Source: Branchipolynoe longqiensis (lineage: Eukaryota > Annelida > Polychaeta > Phyllodocida > Polynoidae). Taken from it: a DNA stretch of 64,000 bases. Position 1 is the stretch's first letter; the number at the start of each line of letters is the position of its first letter. Shown in pieces: positions 42,069 through 52,333 of this stretch. The translations under genes were made by a program, and so were the position numbers. The notes below the pieces were generated by a model that saw only the letters and a program-made list of their open reading frames with translations, ran no database searches and was not told the origin of the DNA. The stretch lies in the NCBI GenBank assembly GCA_030323885.1, contig CM059197.1:32439384-32503383 (forward strand), written 5' to 3'.

Positions 42069-42650
42069 AGGCCCGGTCACATACACGTTAGTGGACAAAG
42101 TTGAATGCAGTTCAACGTAGCTCAACGTAGTTCAAGGTAGTGCAATGTACCGGCATCCATACTTCTCCGTGATGACAACGTGATAAGAACGTGTATGGGC
42201 CATGAGTTCCGATTTAAGCTTTGGACATTTTCAAAAGACAGGTATGTTTGAGGCAGATGTAGCCTCTGTGATGATAGCATACTCTAGAGTACTTCTTAAT
42301 GTACTCTAGCGTACTCTAGCATACCCTAGCATACTTTGACCCACACAAAACCTTGGCCATTCTGCCATGGTCACATAGCCGTTAGAGGGCGAAGTTGAAT
42401 GTCGTTGAACGTATTGGAGGATGACGTAATTAAACGTAGTTCAACATAGTTCAACGTAGTTGGATGTACCAGGATCCGTACCGTAACATACCAGATCCAT
42501 ACCATAACGTATTTATCTGTACTATTAGGTGGGTGATCAACCAAAACCTGGGGGACCTTAATGTGGTTTAATGTAGTGATAGCACGTTTGACCCACGTTA
42601 AGCTATCCTACGTTAAACTACGTTCACTAACGTGTATGTGACCGGAGCTT
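42069..42650. mobile_element. Foldback element, GTTCAACTACG word family (copy 2)
   Basis: Ends AGGCCCGGTCACATACACG and the inverse '...cgtgtatgtgaccggagctt'. Interior words as in 9646-10328, including 'actctagcgtactctagcat'. Confidence 0.8.
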
Positions 42651-42756
42651 GAGAGTAAGCTACACTTTGCTGATCAGTTCATTAGATTAGATTTTATTCT
42701 GCAGGTTCATGCTGAAGGGAGAGGACAATCACTTCCCACTGACCATTACAAGCAAG

Positions 42757-43071
42757 TATGGTAGTTTGTTTAAGTTTACGTCCTAGCAACATGTAAGGTA
42801 ATATCAGGATGGGTTTCGGACTTGTAGCAGTGCACATTCATGGCAACTTGATATCATAGTGCAGTCTCACTGGGAGACCTTCTCGCCGGTACTATGACCG
42901 AAAATCCAACTCAATTCCATTATCCTGATACTAAGCCAACCAGTCCTTGCCCGATTCTATTAATGCAAAGCACCAGGCTAGATAGCAACAAGTATCACTT
43001 TCTAAGTCATTGTTTTGATTCGGTCGGGGTTCAAATCTGCAACCACCCTCACGGAAAGCCAGCCAGCGCTC
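42757..43071 (-). mobile_element. SINE-1 copy
   Basis: Inverted full copy from 'gtttaagtttacgtcctagc' to 'ggttcaaatctgcaacc' and 'gccagcgctctta'. It ends at the border of the next foldback element. Confidence 0.8.
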
Positions 43072-43074
43072 TTA

Positions 43075-44426
43075 TGGCCCGGTCACATACACGTTAGTGG
43101 ACGTAGTTGAACGTAGGTAATGGCCCTGTCACACTACGACGCTTCTCGCTGGCGCGCCATCAGCGTGCAAAATATTTTCTACGCGTCGAGACACGTCCAA
43201 CTTTTCGGCGGTTTTGGGAAAAAGATTGGCATCAGCGCAGCGTGTTATTCGCGCGCAGCCAATGTTAGTCGACGAGTGAGGAAAAAAAAAAGAAAGTTTG
43301 CCGTGACGTGCTCATATGACCTTAGATGTTGGTAGGATATAAAACAACAAAGCAACCATTTGGCGCAACGTGTGGAGATGACCCGCACATGCGCGCGGCG
43401 ACTGCTTAGCATTCGCATAACGTTATTCCAGCGCTGTCGACGTGCTTCTGACATAGCAATAATATTGGCAACCGTGCATTGAAGCGCGTTGTCGGTCGTT
43501 CAGTTTTTTTTACATCTTAAAAACCTATAGCGACCTGCTACCTCCGGCGACTGTCAATGTCCAGGATAGTGTACCGACGTGTACCGACGTCCTCATAACG
43601 TTGTCCTAATGTGTACCGAAGTTTCGCAAAAAAGTGACACACGTCGACGCGCGTTGGAGAGAAACGTCGTAGTGTGACAGGGGTAATAGATTAATGTGGG
43701 TCAAACGTGTTATCACTACGTTAAACTACGTTAAAGTATGGCAGGTTTTGGTTGATGACCTACCTAATACTAGTAATAGTACGGATAAATACGTTATGGT
43801 ATGGATCCGGTACATTACGGTACAGATCCCGGTACGTCCAACTATGTTGAACTATGTTGAACTATGTTGAACTATGTTACCCTCCACTACGTTCAACTAC
43901 GTTCAACTTCGTCCACTAACGGCTATGTGACCACCCAAGAACGGTCAAGGTTTTGTGCAGGTCAAAGTATGCTATGGTACGCTAGAGTATGCTAGAGTTC
44001 ATTAACAAGTACCCTAGAGTATGCTAGAGTACGCTAGAGTACGTTATCATCATGGAGGCCATGTTTGCCTCAAACATACCTCTCTTTTGAACATGACCAA
44101 AGCTTAAATCGGAACTCACCGCCCACACATGTTCTTATCACGTTCTCATCATGGAGAAGTACGGATGCCGGTATGTTGCACTACGTTGCACTACGTTGCA
44201 CTACGTTGCACTACGTTGCACTATGTTGAACTATGTTGAACTATGTTGCACTACATTGCACTACGTTGCACTACGTTGAATTATGTTGAACTATGTTGAA
44301 CTACATTGCATTACATTGAACTATGTTGAAGTATGTTGCACTATGTTGCACTACATTATACTACGTTGAAGTACGTTAGCCTCCACTACGTTGAACTATG
44401 TTCACTAACGTTTATGTGACTGGGCC
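43075..44426. mobile_element. Foldback element, GTTGAACTACG word family (copy 3), interrupted
   Basis: Left end TGGCCCGGTCACATACACG after TTA; the right end, reversed, is AGGCCCAGTCACATAAACG. Split by 43121-43683. The right arm has more than 20 head-to-tail 'ctacgttgca/ctatgttgaa' decamers (44170-44370). Confidence 0.82.
43121..43683. mobile_element. Foldback element, GCGTCGACG family (copy 2), nested
   Basis: 563 bp with TAA duplicated (43118-43120, 43684-43686), inside copy 3 of another foldback family. Ends TGGCCCTGTCACACTACGAC and the inverse 'gtcgtagtgtgacagggg'. Matches 40541-41096 throughout, including the SINE-1 tail. Confidence 0.88.
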
Positions 44427-44504
44427 TTTTCTGTGTGACAGACAATTTTTCAATGCTGGCCATACACTAACATATTACTACTTGCCTATGTGCAGTGGCT
44501 AGTA

Positions 44505-44872
44505 ACGTTGCATAACCCGATGCTTTAGAGTTTGAAATGACTGATTTGAAATGGCTAACTTCAGAAATATTTTAAGTGCAAACATGCCAAATTAATTTTG
44601 GTGTGATTGCCAAAACCTTGACCCCGTAGCCTTCAGTTGTAACAGGTTCAATTAAATTGACTTAGTATGCCCTTCTATGCAGCAACAAGCTATGGGGTCA
44701 GGCTTGACGGCAAGCCAACATTAATTTGATATGCTTACACTTCTAAAGTTAGCCTTTCTAAATCAAACTCACTTCAAGCAAAACTAAGGTACATTATAGC
44801 GATCAACCTAATATATTTATCTAAGAAAATGATAGAAACTCAAAAACAATCGGACTATGCAACTTTAATAAT
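44505..44872. repeat. MITE-A copy arranged as a palindrome
   Basis: The left half 'ttgcataacccgatgctt...ctatgcagcaacaag' and the right half, inverted from about 44690, both carry MITE-A internal words ('aacatgccaaattaattt' and inverse 'attaatttgatatgctt'). Confidence 0.7.
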
Positions 44873-45579
44873 AACACTCAAATAATAAACATAGATAATA
44901 TACAAATAATAATCTACAGAACACAACGTTTCTAGAATAAGTTCCATGAGAAAGACTGGGTGGATGGTGGTGCACCATAATGATATTATTATTATTATTA
45001 TTTTCGTTTGGTAAATGAATTTTTATTCATGTAAATCTTTTGTCAGAGCCATATACGTGGTCTTCCGGTCATAAGTGTTACAAGTATCTTGGTATTTAAA
45101 CAATTCAATATTATTATTCTTAACATGGTTTATATGGTGTCTTGAAATGTGAAGTAGATTCTAAAATTAAAGTGTACACAATGCAGTACATAATGAGTAT
45201 AAGGTACATTAAATCACTTCACATTTACATAAAAGGTTTTAGTTGTTGGTTTAGGATTTCCAATTAAGGTAGATACCAGTAGCTTTACTTAGTCTTAGTT
45301 CAGTGTGATCATGACCGGTTTGTCCTTAGATGACCTATGATTGTGTGTATGTGTGTGTGTGTGTGGGCGCGAACCCAAACGATGGCGTCATTGAGCATTT
45401 TCAGGGCGATACATCTGCCACCCCCACCCACCCTCAACCTGACCGATTCCGCCATCCTGTCGCGTGCCCCACTGACAAACAGGCAGCGCAAAGCGTTTTA
45501 GTTCGCCGCGCTCCTCCTAGATGGCGCTAGTGTCCGCCCAACTTCCCTGCCGCCCGGTGACACCAGTACTGCAGACAGC
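44873..45579. other. Unassigned sequence
   Basis: (TTA)n-like run at 44990 and (TG)n at 45344-45363. No gene supported. Confidence 0.45.
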
Positions 45580-45599
45580 CACATGGCTGACGGCGGCTT

Positions 45600-46830
45600 G
45601 TGTAAACCTGCCTATTCCACTTGCTATCCGGACCGCACTCTGTCCACACCTCTCTCTATCTCCTCTCCACTAGCCTTGCTCCTCCTTGATATGTCTGAAA
45701 AGAGTTCCAGGAGGGGGAGCCTGCTGACATTTCACTTTCTACTCTTACTCTGTCCGTGTCTATGGCTCGATGGTTGGTCACCATAGAGCAAATAGACACA
45801 GTCCTTTGACTCAACTCTCCTCATTTCTCTTTCCTATACTCTACCCTTTTTTTTCTCCCAGGCATACTCCTCCCCCTGACCAGGGGAATTGTGTGCTTGG
45901 GTGGGGCCCTGTACCTTTATGTTTTCTCTCGCTTTGTTGTCATTGCTGGAACCACTGCTGCACCCATCTTTACCCGCCCTTCCTCGAAACCCTTACTGCT
46001 GTCGACTGGATACAAGTGCCCAACTACCACTCAACTACCGCCGGACTGAATAGATTCGGGGCCGCCTCAACGCTTCGCCGTTACAACGTTGTAAAGATGT
46101 CCCCAGCTTCTACAACACTCCCTACTGAAGTTTAATCTTCAACCAAAGATTGGGCTGATTTATCGGAGCCTCTCTATAAATGTTGCAGTTCTGCAACCAG
46201 TAACCGTCATAAGGTTACAAACAACCCTCAAAGCAAGCTGCCTAGTCCACTTGCTGTCCGGATTCCACCTCGTCCACACCTCTTCTATCAGCTCTCTACT
46301 GCCGGTCTCCTCCTTGATCAATGTCTGAAAAGAGTTCCTGCAGGGGAATGCCGGCCAGCTTTTCACATTCTACCTCGTACTCCGTCCGTGTCTCCGGCTT
46401 ACTGACTGGTCACCACAGGGCAAGGAGGAACGGCCCTTTGACTCGACTCTCCTCACTTCTCTTTCCTCAATACTACCCTTTCTTTTTCTCTCTCCTGGGC
46501 TTACTCCTCGATCTGATCAAGGGAGTTGTTTGCTTGTGTGGGACCCTTTTCCTTTTTCACTGTTTCGGCTTCTTGCTGTAGATCCCATCTTTCCTCCTCC
46601 CTTCCTCCAAAGCCATTGGCGACTGGACACAAGTGCACTGCTAAAGTCGGACCGGAGAGAGCTGGTGCCACTCCAACAACTTCTTATTATTGTAGTAAAG
46701 AACTCCCCGCTTCTACAACCGCCCCCTCTGAAGTTTACTCTTAAATCACAAAAAAAGGAACAATTTATCGATGGCATTTTCTAATGCTACAGTCCTGCAG
46801 CCTGTAAGCATCAAGGTTACAAACTCCCCA
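45600..46830. repeat. Direct duplication of a ~600-bp pyrimidine-rich unit
   Basis: About 45605-46200 and 46225-46815 correspond: 'atgtctgaaaagagttcc', 'actctcctcatttctctttc' / 'actctcctcacttctctttc', 'tactgaagttta' / 'tctgaagttta', 'tgcagttctgcaacc' / 'cagtcctgcagcc'. The order is conserved and divergence moderate. It may be the 3' part of an unknown retroelement or a satellite dimer. No coding frame spans it. Confidence 0.7.
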
Positions 46831-46848
46831 TAAGCAAGGAAGCTGCAT

Positions 46849-47125
46849 ACTCCTATGAAAGCATAACATTTTCAAAGCCAAAACACTTTTTTGGGGGTTA
46901 TTTTAGTTGATTAAGCAAGGGAAATTTCAATCGCAGACAATTGGTCTTCCTCATTTTACTGCTCCTTGCCCTATCCTAGTAATGCGAGTGCCAGGCTAGG
47001 TAGTGACAAATATCAATTTTCAGGTCAGTGGTTTGACTCAGGCAGGGATCGAACCTGGGAGTTCTAATCCCATAACCTACCAGAACGGGAGGCAGACGCT
47101 CAACTCATTCGGCTGGGATGTAGAT
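46849..47125 (-). mobile_element. SINE variant (SINE-1 head with alternative 3' module)
   Basis: Inverted: 'gaaatttcaatcgcagacaa', 'ttggtcttcctcatt', 'tgccctatcctagtaatg', 'cagggatcgaacctggg', 'ctcaactcattcggctg'. The 3' module is the one also seen at 16873-16930. MITE-A words occur at 46850-46890. Confidence 0.65.
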
Positions 47126-47140
47126 TTGTCCTTTACTGAG

Positions 47141-47520
47141 GAGTGGGACGTAGCTCAGGCAGTAGCGTGTCCACCTGTGAATCACTGCCGGACTTGGTGC
47201 ACAGTGCACCCATTTGCAGTTTGGGCTATTTTCTGTTGCAGCCAGTGGTCCACAACTGGTTCCACAAAGGCTGCGGTATGTGCTTTCCTGTCTGTGGGAA
47301 AGTGCATATAAAGCACTCCTTGCTGCTTATTGGAAGGCATATAAAGGCATATAAAGCACTCCTTGCTGCTTATCGGAAGGAGTAGCCTATGTGATAGCAG
47401 CAGGTTTCCTCCAAAGAAATATGTCAGATTGATCATATGTTTGACATCCAATAGCCGATGATATGAAAAATCAATGTGGTGTAGAGGCGTTGTTAAATAA
47501 AACAAACTTTGTTTTCCTTT
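47141..47520 (+). mobile_element. tRNA-derived SINE of lophotrochozoan type
   Basis: Head 'gacgtagctcaggcagtagc', then 'tttgggctattttctgttgc', 'agccagtggtccacaactgg', 'gtatgtgctttcctgtctgt', 'catataaag', 'gacatccaatagccgatgat', 'caatgtg' and 'gttaaataaaacaaac'. This order matches a SINE I remember as very common in mollusc genomes. The middle contains a short internal duplication ('aaagcactccttgctgctta' twice). Confidence 0.78.
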
Positions 47521-47599
47521 ACAGACAACTGTTATTGCTGTATAAGGTGTAGTTTCGTTTATGATAACATTGTTATCCCCCCCCCGATAATCGTTCAGA

Positions 47600-48045
47600 A
47601 TAATAACATAGCATTTGTCTTGTGCAATGGCTAGATGTAAAATACGATTCCAAAGTTTACCGTGAATAAAAATCAAAATAATAACATAGCATTTGTCTTG
47701 TGCAACACGTAGATGTAAAATACTATTTCAAAGTTTACCATACAAATAGATCAAAATAATAACTTATCATTTGTCTTGTGCAACACGTAAATGTAAAATA
47801 CTATTTCAAAGTTTACCATACACATAGATCAAAATAATAACATATCATTTGTCTTGTGCAACACCTAGATGTAAAGTACGAATCCAAGGTTTACCGTTTA
47901 AAAAAATCAAAATAATAACATATTGTTTGTCTTAACACCTAGATGTAAAATACGATTCCAAAGTTTACCGTAAAAAAAATCTAAATAAAAACATAGCATT
48001 TGTCTTGTGCAACACATAGATGTAAACTACTATTTCAAAGTGTAC
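47600..48045. repeat. Tandem repeat, ~76-bp unit, six copies
   Basis: Units start near 47601, 47676, 47753, 47830, 47905 and 47983. Each has 'aataataacatagcatttgt', 'cttgtgcaac', 'agatgtaaaatac' and 'caaagtttacc'. It begins at the 3' end of the SINE region. Confidence 0.85.
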
Positions 48046-48445
48046 AACAACAAAGTTGTTTTCACATCAATCTGATTTTTTTTAATCGGCCAAATCTAAT
48101 GGTGACATTTTATGTCGGCACCATGCCACGATATCCTAGTTAGTCACTGTATCTTGTCAATGATCCAACCCGATCTTGGAATACGCGAGAGCCCAGGTAT
48201 GGTACCGACAAGTGACAGTTTTGTCAGCATTTAGCGCGGAACACCTGGCACTTGGTAAAGGCAGTAGTCAGCAAAGACCTGCCGAGCTGAGCAGCGCGGG
48301 TTTTTAGTTCTCCGTTTGCACTGTAGGTGGCGATAGTGCTGCGCCCGGTGCTCGACAGTGTGGTTTGAAGTGTTGGCTCCCAGCCGCGATGCGCAGTTCT
48401 CTCAGCACATTATATATACAGCCAGCGCCTGCAAACCCACACACA
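48046..48445. other. Unassigned sequence
   Basis: GC-richer at 48230-48360 ('ctgagcagcgcgggt', 'gtaggtggcgatagtgctgc'). No exon supported. Confidence 0.4.
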
Positions 48446-48449
48446 ACCA

Positions 48450-48530
<81 letters not shown>
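48446..48530. repeat. (TA)n microsatellite
   Basis: Interrupted by two 'tatgta' units. Confidence 0.9.
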
Positions 48531-48531
<1 letters not shown>

Positions 48532-48537
48532 ACAAAC

Positions 48538-48876
48538 CAGACGGGATGGCTGAATGAGTTAGAGCATGCGTCTCCCGTGTTTGTAGACCATGGGATTGTG
48601 GGTTCGAACCCTGGTCGAGTCAAACCAATGACTTAAAAATTGATACTTGTCACTTCCTAGCCAGGCACTCGCCATTATTAGGATAGGGCAAGGACTGGTT
48701 GGCTCAGTGTCAGGATGATGTGACTGAGTGGGATATCAGGTCATGGTGCTGGTGGCCTGTTCTCCCAGTGGGGCAGCACTATAAAGTTGTCATGAGTGCG
48801 CATTGTCACAAGTCGGTACCCATCCTGATATGACCTTAGATGTTGCTAGGCTGTAAAACAACAACAATCAAAGCAA
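48538..48876 (+). mobile_element. SINE-1 copy, well preserved
   Basis: 'agacgggatggctgaatgag' head, 'gtgggttcgaaccctggtcg' B box, full body, tail 'gctgtaaaacaacaacaatc'. Close to the family consensus. Confidence 0.88.
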
Positions 48877-48949
48877 ACAATATATTAAACATGTGCTCCC
48901 AGTGCTTATTCAACACAAGGAAATTCAATAACCTTCCCCCAGAATATGG

Positions 48950-49200
48950 GCTTCTTGTGTGGAAGGTCGGGGCTTCGAATCCCGACCGAGTTAAGCTATT
49001 GACTTTTAAAATTGATTCTTGTCACTACCTAGCCTGGCACATGGCATTAATAAGATAGGACAAGTACTGGTCAGCACAATATCAGGATAATGTGACCGCG
49101 TGGCATATCGGGTCATGGTGCCCGCGGCCTGGTCTACAAGTGGAGCAGCACTATAAAGTTGCCATGAGTGCACACTGTCATAAGTCGGTACCTATTGGTA
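48950..49200 (+). mobile_element. SINE-1 copy, tail truncated
   Basis: B box 'ggcttcgaatcccgaccgag', body to 'cataagtcggtacctattgg'. Confidence 0.78.
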
Positions 49201-49452
49201 CCTGTCCAGAGCCCAAATCTAAGTGTTGATGGTGAGACTGACAGAAAGCCATACATATTCTATTTCTCGAGTGATGCCACAGTGTAATATCATTACTAAT
49301 AATAATGCCAATGGTGAAAATGGGAAATATTGCACCTGGAGCAGGAGTGTTGGGGATCTATTGCTGTTGACAATGCTTTAAATATCAATTGTGATTAGTT
49401 TTGCTAGCAGGAAATCAAATAGCCGACACGGTGTGCTGAACTTGGAGTTGGT
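49201..49452. other. Unassigned sequence with SINE-3 words
   Basis: 'gtgaaaatgggaaatattgc' at 49314-49335 is a SINE-3 body fragment. Confidence 0.4.
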
Positions 49453-49795
49453 TTGTTTGTTTGTCGTTGTTTTACGTCCTAGCAACATCTAAGGTCATAT
49501 CAGGCCGGGTACCGACTTTTGACAGTGCGCACTCATGGCAACTTTATAGTGCTGCCCCACTGGAAGACCAGGCTGCTAGCACCATGACCTGATATCCCAC
49601 TCAGTCACATTATTCTGACACTGAGCCAACCAGTCCTTGCCCTATCCTAATGATGCCGACTGCCAGGCTAGGTAGCAACAAGTATCAATTTTTAAGTCAT
49701 TGGTTTGACTCGACCAGGGTTCGAACCCACGACCCCACGATCTACCAACACGGGAGCCGGACGCTCTAACTCATTCGGCCATCCCGTCTTGTTAA
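49453..49795 (-). mobile_element. SINE-1 copy, complete
   Basis: Inverted from 'gtttgtcgttgttttacgtc' to 'cattcggccatcccgtcttg'. Good A and B boxes. Confidence 0.88.
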
Positions 49796-50062
49796 CTTGG
49801 GAGTTGGAGCGCCTCGAGAAAAAGTGGTGGTAAACTCGGTGCAGAGTTGTCAAGAGCTAACCATGTATCATCAACATGTGTGAACTGTCCGTCCCCGTGC
49901 CAAAGCCGGCGTCAGTTGACAAATACTACGTCCATCCCTCAGGGTGGGTGGTGAGTAATTTAGCGGACATCCCCCCCCCCCCCTCACCTCCCCACCCTAC
50001 ACCTCACACCCTCCGATGTGGCCGGCTAGCCACACTGTGCTATATATGCAAGTATTGCATAC

Positions 50063-50099
<37 letters not shown>

Positions 50100-50139
50100 A
50101 TATATACATGCATGTGTATATCTCTATATCTATCCTTAC
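49796..50139. other. Unassigned sequence with C-run and (TA)n
   Basis: C-run at 49971-49983 and (TA)n at 50069-50097. Confidence 0.5.
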
Positions 50140-50224
50140 AATGGTATTGTTGGGACCCAAATAAACCGATCGATATAGTGGAGTGGTCGATCTGTGGAGG
50201 CAGTCGGTTAGAGAGGTTTTACTG
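50140..50224. mobile_element. Pogo-like MITE family 1, right half
   Basis: 'gggacccaaataaaccgatc' to 'gagaggttttactg', followed by TA. Confidence 0.75.
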
Positions 50225-50262
50225 TATATGTGTATATGTGCGGTGTTCACATATTTGTCTTA

Positions 50263-50634
50263 GGCCTCAGTCACGCTACAGCTTCGGACCACTTCCAACT
50301 ACTTTGCGACCAAAACCTGGCACCCTCCTTGCGACCAAAGCAAACAAAGTGGGGGGGAAAATGACCGGCAATCATCAGTCAGCAATCGATCGGTGACCAG
50401 TCGGCGACCTCTGGAAAGCATTTTGGTCACAAGGAAGTTGCCGGTGCTGCACCAAATACCTCCTTGTGACTAAAATGGTTGCAAGGATTCCAACAACCAC
50501 TTTCAACAGTCGGTGACCAGTCGGTAACCAGTCGATGACCAGTATGTGAGCAGTCAACGACCAGTCGGCCTTTTCGTCGCAAGGTGGTCGCAAAATGGTT
50601 GCCAGTGATCGTAAGCCTTAGTATGACTGGGGCT
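50263..50634. mobile_element. Foldback element, GGTCGCAAAATGG word family (copy 2)
   Basis: 372 bp with TTA duplicated (50260-50262, 50635-50637). Ends GGCCTCAGTCACGCTACAGC and, reversed, AGCCCCAGTCATACTAAGGC. Words 'gaccagtcggcgacc', 'ggttgcaaggattcc' in both directions. Confidence 0.8.
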
Positions 50635-50702
50635 TTATCACTATCAGTGACATCTCAACCTAATCAACTCTGAATGTATTGTGTAGTGTGTCCTGAATAA
50701 AT

Positions 50703-51045
50703 TGAATATTCGTTTGTTTGTTTGTTGTTGTTTTATGTCCTAAGGTCATATCAGGATGGGTACCGACTTGTGACAGTGCGCACTCATACCGACTTTATAG
50801 TGCTGTCCCACTGGGAAACCAGGATGTCGGCACCATGACTTGGTATCCCACTCAGTCACATTATCCTGACACTGAGCACACCAGTCCTTGCCCTGTCCTA
50901 ATAATGCTGAGCGCCTGGCTAGGAAGCGACGAGTATCAATTTTTAAGTCATTGGTTTGACTCGACCAGGGTTTGAACCCATGACCCCACGATCTACCAGC
51001 ACGGGAGGCAGATGCTCGACCTCATTCGGCCACCCCGTCTGGTCA
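50703..51045 (-). mobile_element. SINE-1 copy, complete
   Basis: Inverted from 'gtttgttgttgttttatgtc' to 'cattcggccaccccgtctgg'. 'agcaacatc' is missing from the tail, as also at 54783. Confidence 0.86.
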
Positions 51046-51097
51046 ATTGAATATTCATCATCGGTTGAAAAAAAAAAGAAGAAAATCAATGGTTCAT

Positions 51098-51180
51098 ACT
51101 TTAAAGTTGCATAGTCAAATGAAAACATAAACTTTTTCGAAACCAAAGCCCGTATATTTAATATTTGATAAAAGCGACAT
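51098..51180. repeat. MITE-A left fragment
   Basis: 'ctttaaagttgcatagtcaa' and 'gaaaacataaactttttcg'. Confidence 0.6.
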
Positions 51181-51211
51181 ATACATACTTATACATACAT
51201 CTATCAATATA

Positions 51212-51544
51212 CAGATGAACCTCGATCCAACGGACACCGATGCAACGGATTCTGGATCCAACAGACACAATCCGCTAGCCACCCGTGTATACTCCCACCC
51301 CTCACCCACCAACATCCACACCCGTATACTCCCACACCTCACACATCCACACCCGTATACTCACATCTAAGGTCATATTAGGACGGGTACCGACTTGTGA
51401 CGTGTTGTTTATGTGTTTGGTCCCCTCTTTTCCACATTATCACTATGGCACCTATAGATAAAGCAATTTCGTCGCTGCCACGGACAAACGGCTTTAACGG
51501 ACAACTGCTCCCCCCTATTAGTCCGTTGGATCGAGGTTCATCTG
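51212..51544. mobile_element. Pogo-like MITE family 3
   Basis: 333 bp between TA dinucleotides. Left end CAGATGAACCTCGATCCAAC; the right end is its exact inverse. A SINE-1 tail fragment ('catctaaggtcatatt') lies inside at about 51365, and a direct repeat of 'cccgtatactcccac' at 51285-51360. Confidence 0.82.
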
Positions 51545-51649
51545 TACATATATATATGTCCCTTTAATGCTATATCTTTCTCTGTCCCTCTTCTATCTCG
51601 TGTGAGTTGAAACTACTGCTTGTTCAACCACTCCACTCATCACCTACAG

Positions 51650-52192
51650 TTTCTCCGCTCTCTTCCTCAACAAATCCCCCCAGCTCCGCAAACTTGCCGG
51701 GGGCGGGGCGGGTTGTGGGGCGGGGTGAGTTAGTTCCCGCTGCGGCCGCTGCCCGCCGTGGCGCCACCGTGCCCGGTATGGTCTCTCCGAGTGTCGGCTC
51801 CCGCCAGTCAGCTGAACGGCTGCGCGGGAGTACAATCGGCCGGTCCTACCTAACCCAAACCCGGGAGACCCTACGCCACCACGCCGCCCTCCTCGGACTG
51901 CCGGGCGCTTCCTGTGTCTGCCGGCCCCTGTGTGACCACAACACGGATACCATTTACCTGTGCCCGGCACCTCCCACCCCCTCGCCGCCGCTGCCCTGTG
52001 GATTTACACCCTCCTTCCTACCTTACCCATACATCACCCCTACCTGAGCCTCTGTGATAGGATATCTCAGTGTTAACCCACGCCGCTGGTCGGCCCCTCG
52101 GAGTGCTTTCCCCCGTGTGTACTGCTGGATGGGCCCGGGCAGTCGCCGCCTGTGAGGCCGCCTCCGCCCGCCCGGACCCCGCCCCGGCCACC
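51650..52192 (+). promoter_or_regulatory. GC-rich, CpG-rich 5' region of a gene
   Basis: Sharp rise in GC and CpG against an AT-rich background, with GC-box words ('gggggcggggcggg', 'gtggggcggggtgag') near 51697-51727, ending at the start codon of the exon at 52193. An open frame at 51607-52047 through this region is probably non-coding. The transcription start cannot be placed. Confidence 0.6.
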
Positions 52193-52333
52193 ATGGCCCG
52201 CCGCCCGGCGCCACTATTGACGGCGCTGTGTTGGGTGCTCGCCGCCAGCTCCTTCCTCACCCCCGGGCCTGTTCGCGCCGGAGACGTCGAGTCGGCTCGA
52301 TGCAGAGTTCGCTGCCTCGCCCATCTCAAACAT
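52193..52333 (+). CDS. First coding exon of a predicted secreted protein
   Basis: ATG in a strong context (ggccaccATGG), then 47 codons to a consensus donor (aaacat|gtgagt at 52333/52334), phase 0. The sequence MARRPAPLLTALCWVLAASS is a signal peptide with likely cleavage near VRA-GDV, followed by DVESARCRVRCLAHLKH. The paired cysteines just after the signal peptide resemble the start of anosmin-type cysteine boxes (xxARCxxRCL), but 18 mature residues are too few to assign. The remaining exons were not recognised downstream in the window and may lie beyond 64000. The frame is open upstream to 52070, but the Kozak ATG is preferred. Confidence 0.6.

Noticed and set aside
51607..52047. 146-codon frame in the CpG-rich block
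   Set aside because: Looks like GC-rich 5' UTR or promoter sequence; the Kozak ATG and signal peptide lie downstream at 52193.
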